Assembly (NCBI GenBank): GCA_964530825.1
Contig: CAZHCA010000011.1
Coordinates: 73,036 to 137,035, forward strand
Length of the DNA: 64,000 bases
Direction of reading: 5' to 3'
DNA from: CAZHCA01 sp964530825
Lineage (GTDB): Bacteria > Bacteroidota > Bacteroidia > Chitinophagales > Saprospiraceae
Every line of letters starts with the position of its first letter. The first letter of the stretch is position 1. Shown piece after piece: positions 8,749 through 17,311 of this stretch. The notes beneath the pieces were generated by a model. It saw only the letters and a program-made list of their open reading frames with translations. It did no database searches and was not told the origin of the DNA. The position numbers and the translations under genes are program-made.

Positions 8749-9207
8749 ATGTCGGAAAAACTAATCTCTCCAGAAGCCTACCTGGATAAGTTACCCGAGG
8801 ATCGCCGCTTGTCGGTAGGCCGTATTCGCCGGGTACTTCTCGATCATTTACCAGCCGGATTTGAAGAGCAAATATCATATGGTATGTTGGGTTACGTTGT
8901 TCCCCATGCCTTATATCCAGAGGGCTACCACGTCAACCCCGAACTGCCTTTACCCTTTATCCACCTAGCATCGCAAAAGAACCACGTAGCGCTCTACCAT
9001 ATGGGGCTATATCTGGATAAAAAGCTATTGGATTGGTTTGTCGAGGCATATCCCGCCCATTCCAACTGCAAACTGGACATGGGGAAAAATTGTGTGCGCT
9101 TCAAGAAAATGGAGGCCATTCCATACGATTTGATAGCCGATTTGGCCGGTAAAATAACCCCACAGGAATGGATCAGGACCTATGAGGAATCCGTTAAAAA
9201 GTCTTAA
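8749..9207 (+). CDS. DUF1801 domain protein
   Basis: This 152-residue cytoplasmic protein contains a DUF1801 (YdhG-like) domain through most of its length. Typical features are LPEDRRLSVGRIRRVLLDHLP near the start, the EEQISYGMLGY segment, and the VALYHMG core, ending in KNCVRFKKMEAIP. Proteins of this family are small, of unresolved function, and share a fold with a phosphoribosyltransferase-unrelated alpha/beta domain related to frataxin-like YdhG. There is no signal peptide. It follows the AraC regulator by 57 bases on the same strand. The family match is good; the role is unknown. Confidence 0.85.
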   Translation: MSEKLISPEAYLDKLPEDRRLSVGRIRRVLLDHLPAGFEEQISYGMLGYVVPHALYPEGYHVNPELPLPFIHLASQKNHVALYHMGLYLDKKLLDWFVEAYPAHSNCKLDMGKNCVRFKKMEAIPYDLIADLAGKITPQEWIRTYEESVKKS

Positions 9208-9273
9208 GTTTTGCCGAACGTCGGCCTTGCTACTTTTCTTATGCGCTTCATTTCGGTTCTTTAAAAGAAAACG

Positions 9274-10185
9274 ATGTTCAGACTCTTCATTCCCATACTC
9301 GCCTTAATAGGTAGCCACGGCTTGGGTGGGCAGTCGCCGGTTGAGCTCGGTCGAATCGATTGGGAGCGCCATTTTGAACGGGGCCTGCAGCGGTCCGAAC
9401 AGACCGGCAAACCGGTTTTCCTGCTTTTCCAAGAGGTGCCCGGATGCCGCACCTGTCGGAACTACGGACAGGAGGTACTTAGTCATCCTCTCATCGTAGA
9501 GGCTGTGGAACAGCTTTTCGTACCGGTAGCCATTTACAATAATCGGGGAGGCGCCGATGCCGAGGTATTGAAATACTACGGCGAACCCAGCTGGAATAAT
9601 CCGGTGGTACGCATCGTAGGGGCCGACAGACAAGACCTTACACCTCGTATCAGCGGCAACTACAGTTCGTTCGCTGTCGTACAGGCTATGATCCACGTTC
9701 TTCAAAAGACCGACCGCGATATCCCGGCCTATCTGGGCATATTGCTAGAAGAATTACAGGCAGAGTCTGGTGGTATTGCCCATGCTACCATGGCCATGTT
9801 TTGCTTCTGGTCTGGCAGAGGCCTCTATGGTAAACTTCCGGGTGTTATTCGCACCGAACCTGGGTTTATGCACGGTCGTGAAGTGGTGAAAATCGAGTAC
9901 GATCCTTCGACCATTTCGCTGCCGGAGCTGATCCAGAGCGGCCGGCAAGGCAACTGCGCTGACCAGGTTTTCGTAGATGGAAAAGCGGACCGGGCGACCG
10001 CTGCACGAATCGTCGGACCTGACGGGGTAAAGTCCACCGGTGCCTATCGCCCCGCTAAAGACGATAAATACTACCTTTCCCGTACCCACTACCGAGCAGT
10101 ACCGATGACACCTCTTCAGGCTACGCGCGCCAACGCGCTCATCGGAGCGGGCAGGTCACCGGCCTCGGTACTATCACCCCGATAG
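9274..10185 (+). CDS. Exported thioredoxin/MsrA-like protein, Cys form of the VPGUxxT family
   Basis: A 303-residue protein with a signal peptide (MFRLFIPILALIGSHGLGGQ). The N-terminal half is thioredoxin-like with VPGCRTC at residues 55-61, so Cys58 and Cys61 form a CxxC pair. In the related VPGUxxT (seleno)proteins the first position is selenocysteine; here the codon is TGC, an ordinary cysteine. The C-terminal half (about 168-300) resembles peptide methionine sulfoxide reductase A: MFCFWSGRGLYGKLPGV contains the CFW motif (Cys177), followed by VVKIEYDPSTIS. The MsrA-like GCFW glycine is replaced by Phe. Likely a periplasmic or surface thiol-redox protein. The family identification is from memory; substrate unknown. 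Confidence 0.75.
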   Translation: MFRLFIPILALIGSHGLGGQSPVELGRIDWERHFERGLQRSEQTGKPVFLLFQEVPGCRTCRNYGQEVLSHPLIVEAVEQLFVPVAIYNNRGGADAEVLKYYGEPSWNNPVVRIVGADRQDLTPRISGNYSSFAVVQAMIHVLQKTDRDIPAYLGILLEELQAESGGIAHATMAMFCFWSGRGLYGKLPGVIRTEPGFMHGREVVKIEYDPSTISLPELIQSGRQGNCADQVFVDGKADRATAARIVGPDGVKSTGAYRPAKDDKYYLSRTHYRAVPMTPLQATRANALIGAGRSPASVLSPR

Positions 10186-10296
10186 CGTGAATTGGCCAGA
10201 CGCATTGCACAAGAGCCGAAAAGCACTTGGACGAACCTAATCGGTTCGGATATACTAGCCCAAGGAGAAAAGCTTTGTTCGATAAAAACTTAGCAT

Positions 10297-10572
10297 ATGG
10301 ATCCAGGTCCCTGTCCCTTGTGCGAAACTATCCGCCGGATACCGAACGGATATTCCGAAGTGACCTTTCGTGGACGGCGCTACGGACTTACTCGCACCGA
10401 TTTTAATGCCGGAAAAAGCCTGAAGGTATTTGCCCGAGATTTGGGCGGTACCGATTTTATCAGCTTTAACTATTATCGTACGGGTACGCAGTCGTATCTA
10501 AAACCCTGCGAAATGCCGGATAAAAAGGTTCTTACCTTTTTAAGGGAGATGGAATACTTGCCAGCAGATTAA
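10297..10572 (+). CDS. Small conserved protein with CPLC motif
   Basis: A 91-residue cytoplasmic protein starting MDPGPCPLCETIRRIP. The early CPLC pair plus a later Cys (PCEMP, about residue 70) could bind zinc or act in redox, but this is inference. The core GGTDFISFNYY is very distinctive and I believe it belongs to a small family sometimes annotated loosely with methionine sulfoxide reductases. It follows the VPGC/MsrA-like gene by 111 bases in the same direction, which fits a shared sulfur-redox context. No experimentally defined function is known to me. Confidence 0.7.
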   Translation: MDPGPCPLCETIRRIPNGYSEVTFRGRRYGLTRTDFNAGKSLKVFARDLGGTDFISFNYYRTGTQSYLKPCEMPDKKVLTFLREMEYLPAD

Positions 10573-10727
10573 GATGAGCCCTTCGAGGGTACTGAAGCTG
10601 AGCATGGAATGCTGAACTGGTATCCGCCCAAATTACAGGATGAAGTTACCGTGCCCATTCGGCTGGTATCCCTTTTCTCCTTTTCGCAAAAAGGTGTATA
10701 CTGTGGCTCGACAACCAACCTGCTGTT

Positions 10728-11702
10728 ATGATCCAACAACGCATTTCCTGGTTTTTGCTGTTCATTCTCCTAAGTGCTTGCCAAACAAAAGACAACCCCG
10801 GACCGACCGTTGGTTTTGTAGACGCCTTTGAAGACGACACCATCGGGCAGGCGCGGAAAGGATTTCTGGCAGCACTGGCTGCTGCCGGTTATGCAGAAGA
10901 CAAGGGCACCCTGAATGTTATCTACCGCAATGCCCAGGGTGACATACCAACCTTGACGCAAATCATACAGTACTTCGTTGCCCAAGAGGTTGACCTTATC
11001 GCGACCTGTCCGTCGCTTTCCACCATTACGGCTGTGCAACGTACGCAAACCATTCCCATTTTTATGATGGTATCTCCTACTCCGGAACTGATGAATATCA
11101 ACCACGAGCAAAATCAGTCTCCCGGCAATCTCTACGGTGTAGCCGAAGACCTAGCCTATATCGACACCTCCTTTTCCATCATTCCGAAACTTCTAGAACC
11201 CCAGGTAGGGGGCTTGCGAATCGGTTTGCTCTACAACCAATCGGAACCCCAATCGGTAGATGCCTACAACCGACTACGGGAGCTAGCTTTCGGGTTGGGA
11301 GTAGAATTGGTGGCCCGCCCTGTAAACACGACCGCCGATGTTCAGTTGGTAACCGGTGCTTTGCTCAATGAAGACCTTGATGCTTTTTTTGCTAATCCTG
11401 ATAATACCGTATTTGGTGCTTTCGAAACCATCCTGAAAGCCTGTAGCGAAGCGGATGTGCCCATTTTTACGAGCGAAGCGGGACTGGTTGCACGCGGTGC
11501 AGTAGCTGCTTTTGGGGCCGATATCTATCAATGGGGATACCAGACTGGCGAACAGGCCGTGCAATTTTTAGAATCCGGATCAACCAAGGGTATGTCCTGG
11601 GAGATGGTCGATGTACGCCGTCGCGTATATAATCCCGACGCAGCACGCCATTTTAATATGCTAATCCCTGATGCTTACGAGCCAATTAAAATCGATAACT
11701 AA
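10728..11702 (+). CDS. ABC transporter substrate-binding lipoprotein (PF04392-like)
   Basis: The 324-residue protein has a lipoprotein signal (MIQQRISWFLLFILLSAC, lipidated Cys18) and a type-1 periplasmic binding fold: VGFVDAFEDDTIGQARKGFLAAL in lobe 1, the hinge and lobe 2 around GLRIGLLYNQSEPQS, and GADIYQWGYQTGEQAVQFLESG near the C-terminus. This matches the ABC_sub_bind family of the TrpX type. It delivers a small ligand, in some relatives an aromatic amino acid, to the permease and ATPase encoded just downstream. In this organism the lipid anchor would hold it in the periplasmic leaflet of a membrane. Ligand unknown. Confidence 0.88.
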   Translation: MIQQRISWFLLFILLSACQTKDNPGPTVGFVDAFEDDTIGQARKGFLAALAAAGYAEDKGTLNVIYRNAQGDIPTLTQIIQYFVAQEVDLIATCPSLSTITAVQRTQTIPIFMMVSPTPELMNINHEQNQSPGNLYGVAEDLAYIDTSFSIIPKLLEPQVGGLRIGLLYNQSEPQSVDAYNRLRELAFGLGVELVARPVNTTADVQLVTGALLNEDLDAFFANPDNTVFGAFETILKACSEADVPIFTSEAGLVARGAVAAFGADIYQWGYQTGEQAVQFLESGSTKGMSWEMVDVRRRVYNPDAARHFNMLIPDAYEPIKIDN

Positions 11703-11748
11703 ACAAAATGCCTTGCCAGTCATTGCATTACTATTTGGAACGTAAGGA

Positions 11749-12621
11749 ATGGTTTTTTACTTATCCGCCCTCATATTAGGCCTTTCTTTATCGGCCATGG
11801 GATTGGGAATCTTCATCACCATGAAGATTTTCCGCATTCCCGATATTACGACCGACGGGAGTTATACCTTAGGTGCGGCCGTAACCGCGGTCGGACTCAG
11901 TCAGGGTTGGTCGCTGTGGCTCCTAATCCCACTGACCATGGCCGCCGGAGCCCTGACCGGCGCGGTCACCGGTCTGGTGCATACCCGCCTGAAAATCGAT
12001 GCGCTCCTGTCCGGTATTTTGGTAATGACAGGTCTGTATTCCATCAATCTGACCGTGATGGGGCGTTCCAACATTCCCCTGGAGGTATCCAGAACGATCT
12101 ACGGCAAGGTTGGACTCTTTTCTACTGCAACTTATAATGAATTGCTGGTGACTGGTGCGTTTCTGTTGATCCTCAGCGGTTTGTTAGCCTACACCTTGCG
12201 CACTGATTTCGGCATCGCCATGCGTGCTACTGGTAACAGCAGTTCGATGACCCGGGCCCTGGGCATTAATGACAACCGCATGAAGATCATCGGGCTGGCG
12301 ATGGCCAATGTCCTAACCGCCTTAAGTGGATTCCTTGTGGCCCAGTATCAGGGATTTGCCGACATTAATATGGGAATCGGCATTGTACTTGTTGGACTAG
12401 GGTCAGTTTTGATCGGTGATGCACTGATCAATTGGTTTGGCGTGTCGAAGATCTGGTTACAACTGGTGATGGTCATGGTAGGTTGTATGTTGTTCCAGGC
12501 GGTATTGGCCGTGGCCCTTTCGGTTGGCGTGAATCCCAATTTGCTCAAATTGATTACCGCCTTGTTCGTTCTGGCTATTGTTGGTTTTCCTCAACTTTTA
12601 CGCACAAGAAGGTATGATTGA
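11749..12621 (+). CDS. ABC transporter permease (branched-chain type, TrpY-like)
   Basis: A 290-residue inner-membrane permease with about eight hydrophobic segments and the glycine-rich IRIPDITTDGSYTLGAA pattern near residues 25-45 that is typical of the BPD_transp_2 family next to PF04392 binding proteins. The cytoplasmic coupling region ALRTDFGIAMRATGNSSSMTRALGIN-like stretch (about 150-180) should contact the ATPase. It lies 46 bases after the binding protein, and its end overlaps the ATPase start by 8 bases, so translation is coupled. One permease gene is present, implying a homodimeric channel. Confidence 0.9.
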   Translation: MVFYLSALILGLSLSAMGLGIFITMKIFRIPDITTDGSYTLGAAVTAVGLSQGWSLWLLIPLTMAAGALTGAVTGLVHTRLKIDALLSGILVMTGLYSINLTVMGRSNIPLEVSRTIYGKVGLFSTATYNELLVTGAFLLILSGLLAYTLRTDFGIAMRATGNSSSMTRALGINDNRMKIIGLAMANVLTALSGFLVAQYQGFADINMGIGIVLVGLGSVLIGDALINWFGVSKIWLQLVMVMVGCMLFQAVLAVALSVGVNPNLLKLITALFVLAIVGFPQLLRTRRYD

Positions 12622-13360
12622 GCTTCAAAAAGTAACCCACGTTTTTAACCGCGGCCAGGTCAACGAGGTCATCGCCCTGCGGGAAGTGGATCTCCGGATC
12701 GAAGCCGGTGAATTTATTGTACTTATTGGTTCCAATGGTTCCGGGAAAACTACTCTGCTAAACCTGATTGCAGGATCGATCTTGCCCACCGCTGGTAGTG
12801 TAATCCTTAACGGCGTCGATGCGACCAGTCTGCCCGAGTATCGTCGCAGTAAATGGATCGCCCGGGTTTTTCAGGATCCCCTGGGTGGAACTGCACCCGA
12901 GTTGAGTATTCTGGATAATTTCCGCCTGGCCGCCCTGCGCACGCAATCTAAAAAGCTGACTATCGGCATCAATGCGGTTTTTAAGCGCCACGTACGCGAA
13001 CGAATCGCTACCCTGGAGATGGGTCTGGAGGACAAAATTTATCAACCAATGGGCACCTTATCCGGCGGTCAGCGTCAGGCCCTCACCCTCTTGATGAGTG
13101 TAATGGACGATACCCAGATTTTACTCCTTGATGAACCTACCGCTGCACTCGACCCAAAAACGGCCGAAACCATTATGCACACGGCTCAGCACCTTATCGA
13201 AACGTATCAATTGACCACCCTATTCATCACTCATAATATGACGGACACCTTGCGTTATGGCAAACGCCTGATTCAAATGGATGCCGGAAAGATCGCTTAT
13301 GACTTAAAAAATGAGGAAAAGGCTGCTCTGAGCATTGAGGATCTCTATGACTGGTTTTGA
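12614..13360 (+). CDS. ABC transporter ATP-binding protein
   Basis: I chose ATG 12614 (248 residues) over an upstream in-frame ATG at 12578 because MIELQKVTHVF is the usual family start and it overlaps the permease stop by 8 bases. The nucleotide-binding domain is complete: Walker A GSNGSGKTT, Q-loop around RVFQDPLGGTAPE, signature LSGGQRQ, Walker B LLLDEPT and the H-loop in FITHNM. It belongs to the group that serves PF04392-type binding proteins. It powers import through the adjacent permease at the cytoplasmic face of the inner membrane. Confidence 0.93.
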   Translation: MIELQKVTHVFNRGQVNEVIALREVDLRIEAGEFIVLIGSNGSGKTTLLNLIAGSILPTAGSVILNGVDATSLPEYRRSKWIARVFQDPLGGTAPELSILDNFRLAALRTQSKKLTIGINAVFKRHVRERIATLEMGLEDKIYQPMGTLSGGQRQALTLLMSVMDDTQILLLDEPTAALDPKTAETIMHTAQHLIETYQLTTLFITHNMTDTLRYGKRLIQMDAGKIAYDLKNEEKAALSIEDLYDWF

Positions 13361-13677
13361 TCGGTGCCCCAAGGCTGCTGATGAGCAAGCTTTGCTGCCT
13401 TGCTCAAAATCCGCCCAAGAAGCCTGTAGAATATTGACCCCCAGAATATTTGAAGGACTGCGAAAAACAGCGCTCTAAGTGAGAAAAGTAAGAATCAGGA
13501 CTATAAAACTAGAGTTTGGTTAAAGAATGATTTTTTGGTGAGCGAAATCCGGCGGTGAGAGGCTGATTTGCAGCCCAAAGCGAATTATTCAGAATCACCC
13601 AAAAAGTCTATTTTCCCATTTTTTCTCTCTGTTCCCTTTTAAAAAATTACTAGCTTGCCCTCAATCGTAATCACCAG
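13361..13677. other. Intergenic region between ABC operon and SBP-TolC fusion
   Basis: These 317 bases have no convincing gene. A perfect 7-bp hairpin GAGCAAG/CTTGCTC lies at 13383-13405, shortly after the ATPase stop, but it lacks a T tract, so it is at best a weak terminator. A near-consensus TAGCTTGC occurs about 20 bases before the next start and may belong to a promoter. Confidence 0.4.
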
Positions 13678-16053
13678 ATGATGAACATTCTATTCCGCAC
13701 GCTGCTTTTTTTAATGCTCAGTAGCAGTTTTTTCTCTCTTTATGCGCAGGGGCCAATGGGCAATACCCTTCGCATTGCCATTTTTTCTGAAGGGCGGTCT
13801 ACACAAGCGGCTTTTTTCGAAGACTTTATTAAAGAAGAAATCAGGGCCCTGTTGGGTACCCGGTATCAATTGGTATTCGATGTCGAATTTGCCAGCGGCG
13901 ATCTAGGCGGATTGTACGAAAAAATAGAACGTGTATACCGAGAAGATCGGGCCGATATCGTCATTGCGTCCGGTATCATCTCTAGTACCTTGCTCCTTCG
14001 CAGGGGCGATTATCCGATACCCACTATTGCGGGCATTGTAGTGCGGGAAGATGTGACCGAAATCGTTCCTTTTACAGATGAGGGCACCAGCGGCGTGTCC
14101 AATTTTACCTATCTGGAGTCGCCTTTCGACATTGCCCGCGATCTAGAAGTGATGCACCAAATTTATCCCTATCAGAAGCTGGCTGTCATAGGTGAGCCCC
14201 TTACCAAAAGTCCACTATTGAAACTGAGGGAGATCTTCAAGACCTATCTGCCAGAAGGGGTCGAGTTTATTATCCAACCGGTTCAACCCAATCCGGGTGC
14301 TACCATCGATTCCCTGTCAGAGGACGTGGATGCCGCTTATTTATTGCCCGTGTTCGATTCCTACGACGACTCCGAAATAGGGGAGTTGGTGCAAGCGATT
14401 AACGACCGGGGGCTGATTTCCTTCTCTCTGATTGACGATCCGTATTTATCCTTGGGCGGTTACGGAGCGTACAGCTCTACAGAAAAGGTGCAGAAAATCC
14501 CGCGGCGCATTGCTTTGTCCGTGATGAAAATTGTGGAAGGGGAAGATCCTAAAAATTTACCGGTAAGAATAAAAACTTATACAGATAACCTGATCCTCAA
14601 TGCGAAAACAGCGGGTAGAATCAATATTTATGCTGACTGGGAGCTCATCGGGAAATCTACGTTGATCAATGTGGGGTCCGTGTACACCGATCAGGAAATT
14701 AGTATTTCGGCTGCCATATTCGAAGCGCTGGACAATAACCTGGATTTTCAGATCCAACAAAAGCAAACCCAGATTTCGGAGCGCAATGTAGATGTGGCGC
14801 GAAGTAATTATTTACCCCAAATTTCCGGTACGGCAACCTATTCCTTAACCGACCGCAGAACCGCAGAAAACTCTTTTGGCAGTCAGGGAACAAACGGCAA
14901 TCTAACGACCGGTGGCTCAATAACGCAACTTTTGGTCAATGAACCGGCCATAGCAAATATTGCCATCGAGAAACTTTTGCTGGAAAGCCAACAGCAGGCT
15001 CAGCTCGAGCAGAAACTCGATATCATCCTGGAAGTAGCTCAAGCGTATTTAGGCGTTTTGCAAGCCGAGGCTTTTTTGCGCTTGCAAAATGAAAACCTAG
15101 CCGTAACGCGTAAGAACTACGATATTGCCCAAACCAAAGAGCAAATCGGCCAATCCAGCACATCGGATGTTTACCGGTGGGAATCGCAATTAGCCAATAA
15201 TAATATAGAATTAAACAATGCTTTGGCGCAGCTTCAGCAGTCCCGCTACAACTTGAACCGGATCCTGAATCGCCCCATCGATCAGGAATGGTCTCCGATA
15301 GAGGTACCCGACTCCGACAGTATCTTGCAGATCCTGGATGGCCGGCTATTTGCATTTTTGGAGAACCAGAGCGATCTGAATCTGCTGGCCGACTTTTTAG
15401 TGCTGGACGGATTACGTCGATTACCCGAATTGAAACAAGTTGACCTGTCGAAGGCTGCTCAGGAGCGGTCTCTACTGTCGCAAAAAAGGTCCTTTTTTCT
15501 GCCAACCATCGCGGCTTCCGGTGGGCTGAACTATGTGATCGATCGTTTTGATCCCGTCCTTCCTCCCGAGGGGTTTCCGCAGCCTATTGACGATCCCACT
15601 TGGAATGTAGGGGTCAATCTGCAATTACCCATTTTTCAGGGCATGTCGCGCCGGTATCAGGTCGATCAGACTAAGGTAGGTATTATGCAGCTCGAAGACC
15701 AGAAAGCCAATTTGCAAAACCTGCTAGAGCAACAAATTCGCACCAATTTGTCTTTCGTAAGCGCTTCGTTTAACAACGTAATTTTATCGCGCCAATCGGC
15801 TGAAGCAGCGAGATTGAATTTTCAACTGGTACAGGATAACTATTCCGAAGGCATCGTAAATATTACTTCCTTGATCGATGCCCAAAACGCAGCCCTGCAG
15901 GCAGAGATCAGCGCCATCAATTCAGTATACCAATTGTTAATTGACATCTTCACGCTAGAGCGATCTTCAGGACTCTTCCTGTTCGTTGCAACACCCCAGG
16001 AGAAAAATGACTTTTTTAATCGCTTTTTAGAATATCGGGCTACGCGCCAATAG
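13678..16053 (+). CDS. Fusion of ABC substrate-binding-like domain and TolC outer-membrane channel
   Basis: A 791-residue exported protein (signal peptide MMNILFRTLLFLMLSSSFFSLYAQ). Residues about 30-335 form a PF04392-like periplasmic binding domain: LRIAIFSEG at the start, RADIVIASGIIS in lobe 1, and the family end pattern with EGEDPKNLPVRIKTYTDNLILN then IYADWELI. Residues about 345-785 form a TolC-type efflux channel with the two repeats beginning near NNLDFQIQQ and QERSLLSQ and the usual coiled-coil helices. There is no frameshift: both parts are in one frame, and the RND adaptor follows after 6 bases. The binding domain would hang in the periplasm at the channel's inner mouth, possibly sensing or feeding substrate. 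Typical TolC proteins are 420-500 residues, so the extra 330 are striking. Confidence 0.85.
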   Translation: MMNILFRTLLFLMLSSSFFSLYAQGPMGNTLRIAIFSEGRSTQAAFFEDFIKEEIRALLGTRYQLVFDVEFASGDLGGLYEKIERVYREDRADIVIASGIISSTLLLRRGDYPIPTIAGIVVREDVTEIVPFTDEGTSGVSNFTYLESPFDIARDLEVMHQIYPYQKLAVIGEPLTKSPLLKLREIFKTYLPEGVEFIIQPVQPNPGATIDSLSEDVDAAYLLPVFDSYDDSEIGELVQAINDRGLISFSLIDDPYLSLGGYGAYSSTEKVQKIPRRIALSVMKIVEGEDPKNLPVRIKTYTDNLILNAKTAGRINIYADWELIGKSTLINVGSVYTDQEISISAAIFEALDNNLDFQIQQKQTQISERNVDVARSNYLPQISGTATYSLTDRRTAENSFGSQGTNGNLTTGGSITQLLVNEPAIANIAIEKLLLESQQQAQLEQKLDIILEVAQAYLGVLQAEAFLRLQNENLAVTRKNYDIAQTKEQIGQSSTSDVYRWESQLANNNIELNNALAQLQQSRYNLNRILNRPIDQEWSPIEVPDSDSILQILDGRLFAFLENQSDLNLLADFLVLDGLRRLPELKQVDLSKAAQERSLLSQKRSFFLPTIAASGGLNYVIDRFDPVLPPEGFPQPIDDPTWNVGVNLQLPIFQGMSRRYQVDQTKVGIMQLEDQKANLQNLLEQQIRTNLSFVSASFNNVILSRQSAEAARLNFQLVQDNYSEGIVNITSLIDAQNAALQAEISAINSVYQLLIDIFTLERSSGLFLFVATPQEKNDFFNRFLEYRATRQ

Positions 16054-16059
16054 CAGCTC

Positions 16060-17250
16060 ATGAAATCTCATTTTTGCATGCAAAAAATGCTTGTATTCGT
16101 TCCCTTCTTCCTTGTATTGTCGGCCTGCGGCGACAAAGCAACTACGGTGGTCAAGGAAGCTCCCCGTCCGGTTTATTATGCACCGGTTATGTCGAGTAGC
16201 AGTGCTGATCTTAGCACCTTCTCGGGTAAGGCGAAAGCTCCCGATGAGACAATACTCAGCTTTCAGGTAGCCGGAAAGGTCAACGAAGTCAATGTAGAAC
16301 TGGGAGATCGAGTTCGTAAAGGACAACTGGTCGCCACGATCGATCCTTCCGATCTTAATATTCAGGCCAACCAGGCAGTAGCTCAGAAAAAAGGCTCTGA
16401 GGCGCAGGTGATTTCTGCGCAAACCCAGGTAAAAAGCGCCGAAACCGCCCTTATAACCTCTAAGAGTAACTATCAGCGAATCGAGAACCTATACGCAAAT
16501 AACAGTGTTTCTTTGGCGGATTTTGAGGCGGCCAAAAGCAATTACGAGACGGCGCAATCTCAGTACGAAGCTGCTCTGGCCAACCTCGAAGCGGCCAGGT
16601 CGCAAGTAAACTCCTCTTTGCAGCAGGTGAATGCAGCACGCAACCAACTCTCTTACACCCGTCTCATTGCCCCCTTCGACGGAATTGTAACCCGGGTCGA
16701 CATCAAAGAAAATGAATTGGTGGGGTCGGGAACGCCCATCCTGGTGGTTGCCGCTGAGGGTGATCCTGAGGTCGAAGTTGGCGTACCCGATGTGGCAATC
16801 TCTCGCATTCAACCTAGGCAGGAGGTATCCATTGTATTTTCTACCTTGCGCAATCAAACCTTCAAAGGAATCGTAAAAGAAGTAGCCTACGCAACCGGTG
16901 GGGCGCCAACTTATCCGGTAACCATACGCCTGGTGAACGCCAGTGAGGATATCCGCCCCGGCATGGCTGCCAATGTCACATTTTCACTGGCCGGTAAGGG
17001 GGTGGATCAGGTTGAAAGACTGCTGGTCCCTGCCTCTGCCGTAGGTGGAGTAGGTGACGGCAACTTTGTCTTTGTGCTAAACCCCCAGGACAGCAACTAC
17101 TACACTGTAGAGCGGCGCCCTATAAAGGTCGGAACGCTTACGCCTAACGGAATGGAAATACGCGAAGGATTGGATGATGGAGAATTTGTAGCTACAGCAG
17201 GTCTGAGCACCTTGCTAGAAGGTATGACGGTAAGTTTATTGGAAAATTAA
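16060..17250 (+). CDS. RND efflux periplasmic adaptor (membrane fusion) lipoprotein
   Basis: A 396-residue adaptor with a lipoprotein signal ending LSAC (Cys about 23). Order of domains: beta-barrel/lipoyl entry with SFQVAGKVNEVNVELGDRVRKGQLV, a long helical hairpin rich in Ala/Gln/Glu (about 105-205), the second lipoyl half YTRLIAPFDGIVTRVD, then barrel and membrane-proximal domains. It joins the inner-membrane RND pump to the TolC channel. It lies 6 bases after the SBP-TolC fusion and 61 bases before the pump, so the three form one operon and one tripartite complex. The long hairpin fits direct docking with the TolC part. Confidence 0.93.
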   Translation: MKSHFCMQKMLVFVPFFLVLSACGDKATTVVKEAPRPVYYAPVMSSSSADLSTFSGKAKAPDETILSFQVAGKVNEVNVELGDRVRKGQLVATIDPSDLNIQANQAVAQKKGSEAQVISAQTQVKSAETALITSKSNYQRIENLYANNSVSLADFEAAKSNYETAQSQYEAALANLEAARSQVNSSLQQVNAARNQLSYTRLIAPFDGIVTRVDIKENELVGSGTPILVVAAEGDPEVEVGVPDVAISRIQPRQEVSIVFSTLRNQTFKGIVKEVAYATGGAPTYPVTIRLVNASEDIRPGMAANVTFSLAGKGVDQVERLLVPASAVGGVGDGNFVFVLNPQDSNYYTVERRPIKVGTLTPNGMEIREGLDDGEFVATAGLSTLLEGMTVSLLEN

Positions 17251-17311
17251 GGATTGGTGATAGGGTAGGTATCTCTTACTCTTCATCCCACTTAATGCAC
17301 CCCGCCAAAAT

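Noticed and set aside
9426..9460. Selenocysteine (UGA) insertion in the VPG motif
   Set aside because: The codon at the first Cys of VPGCRTC is TGC and the frame has no internal TGA, so no recoding is needed.
13383..13405. 7-bp hairpin as terminator of the ABC operon
   Set aside because: It has no T tract after it, so it is listed only within the intergenic note.
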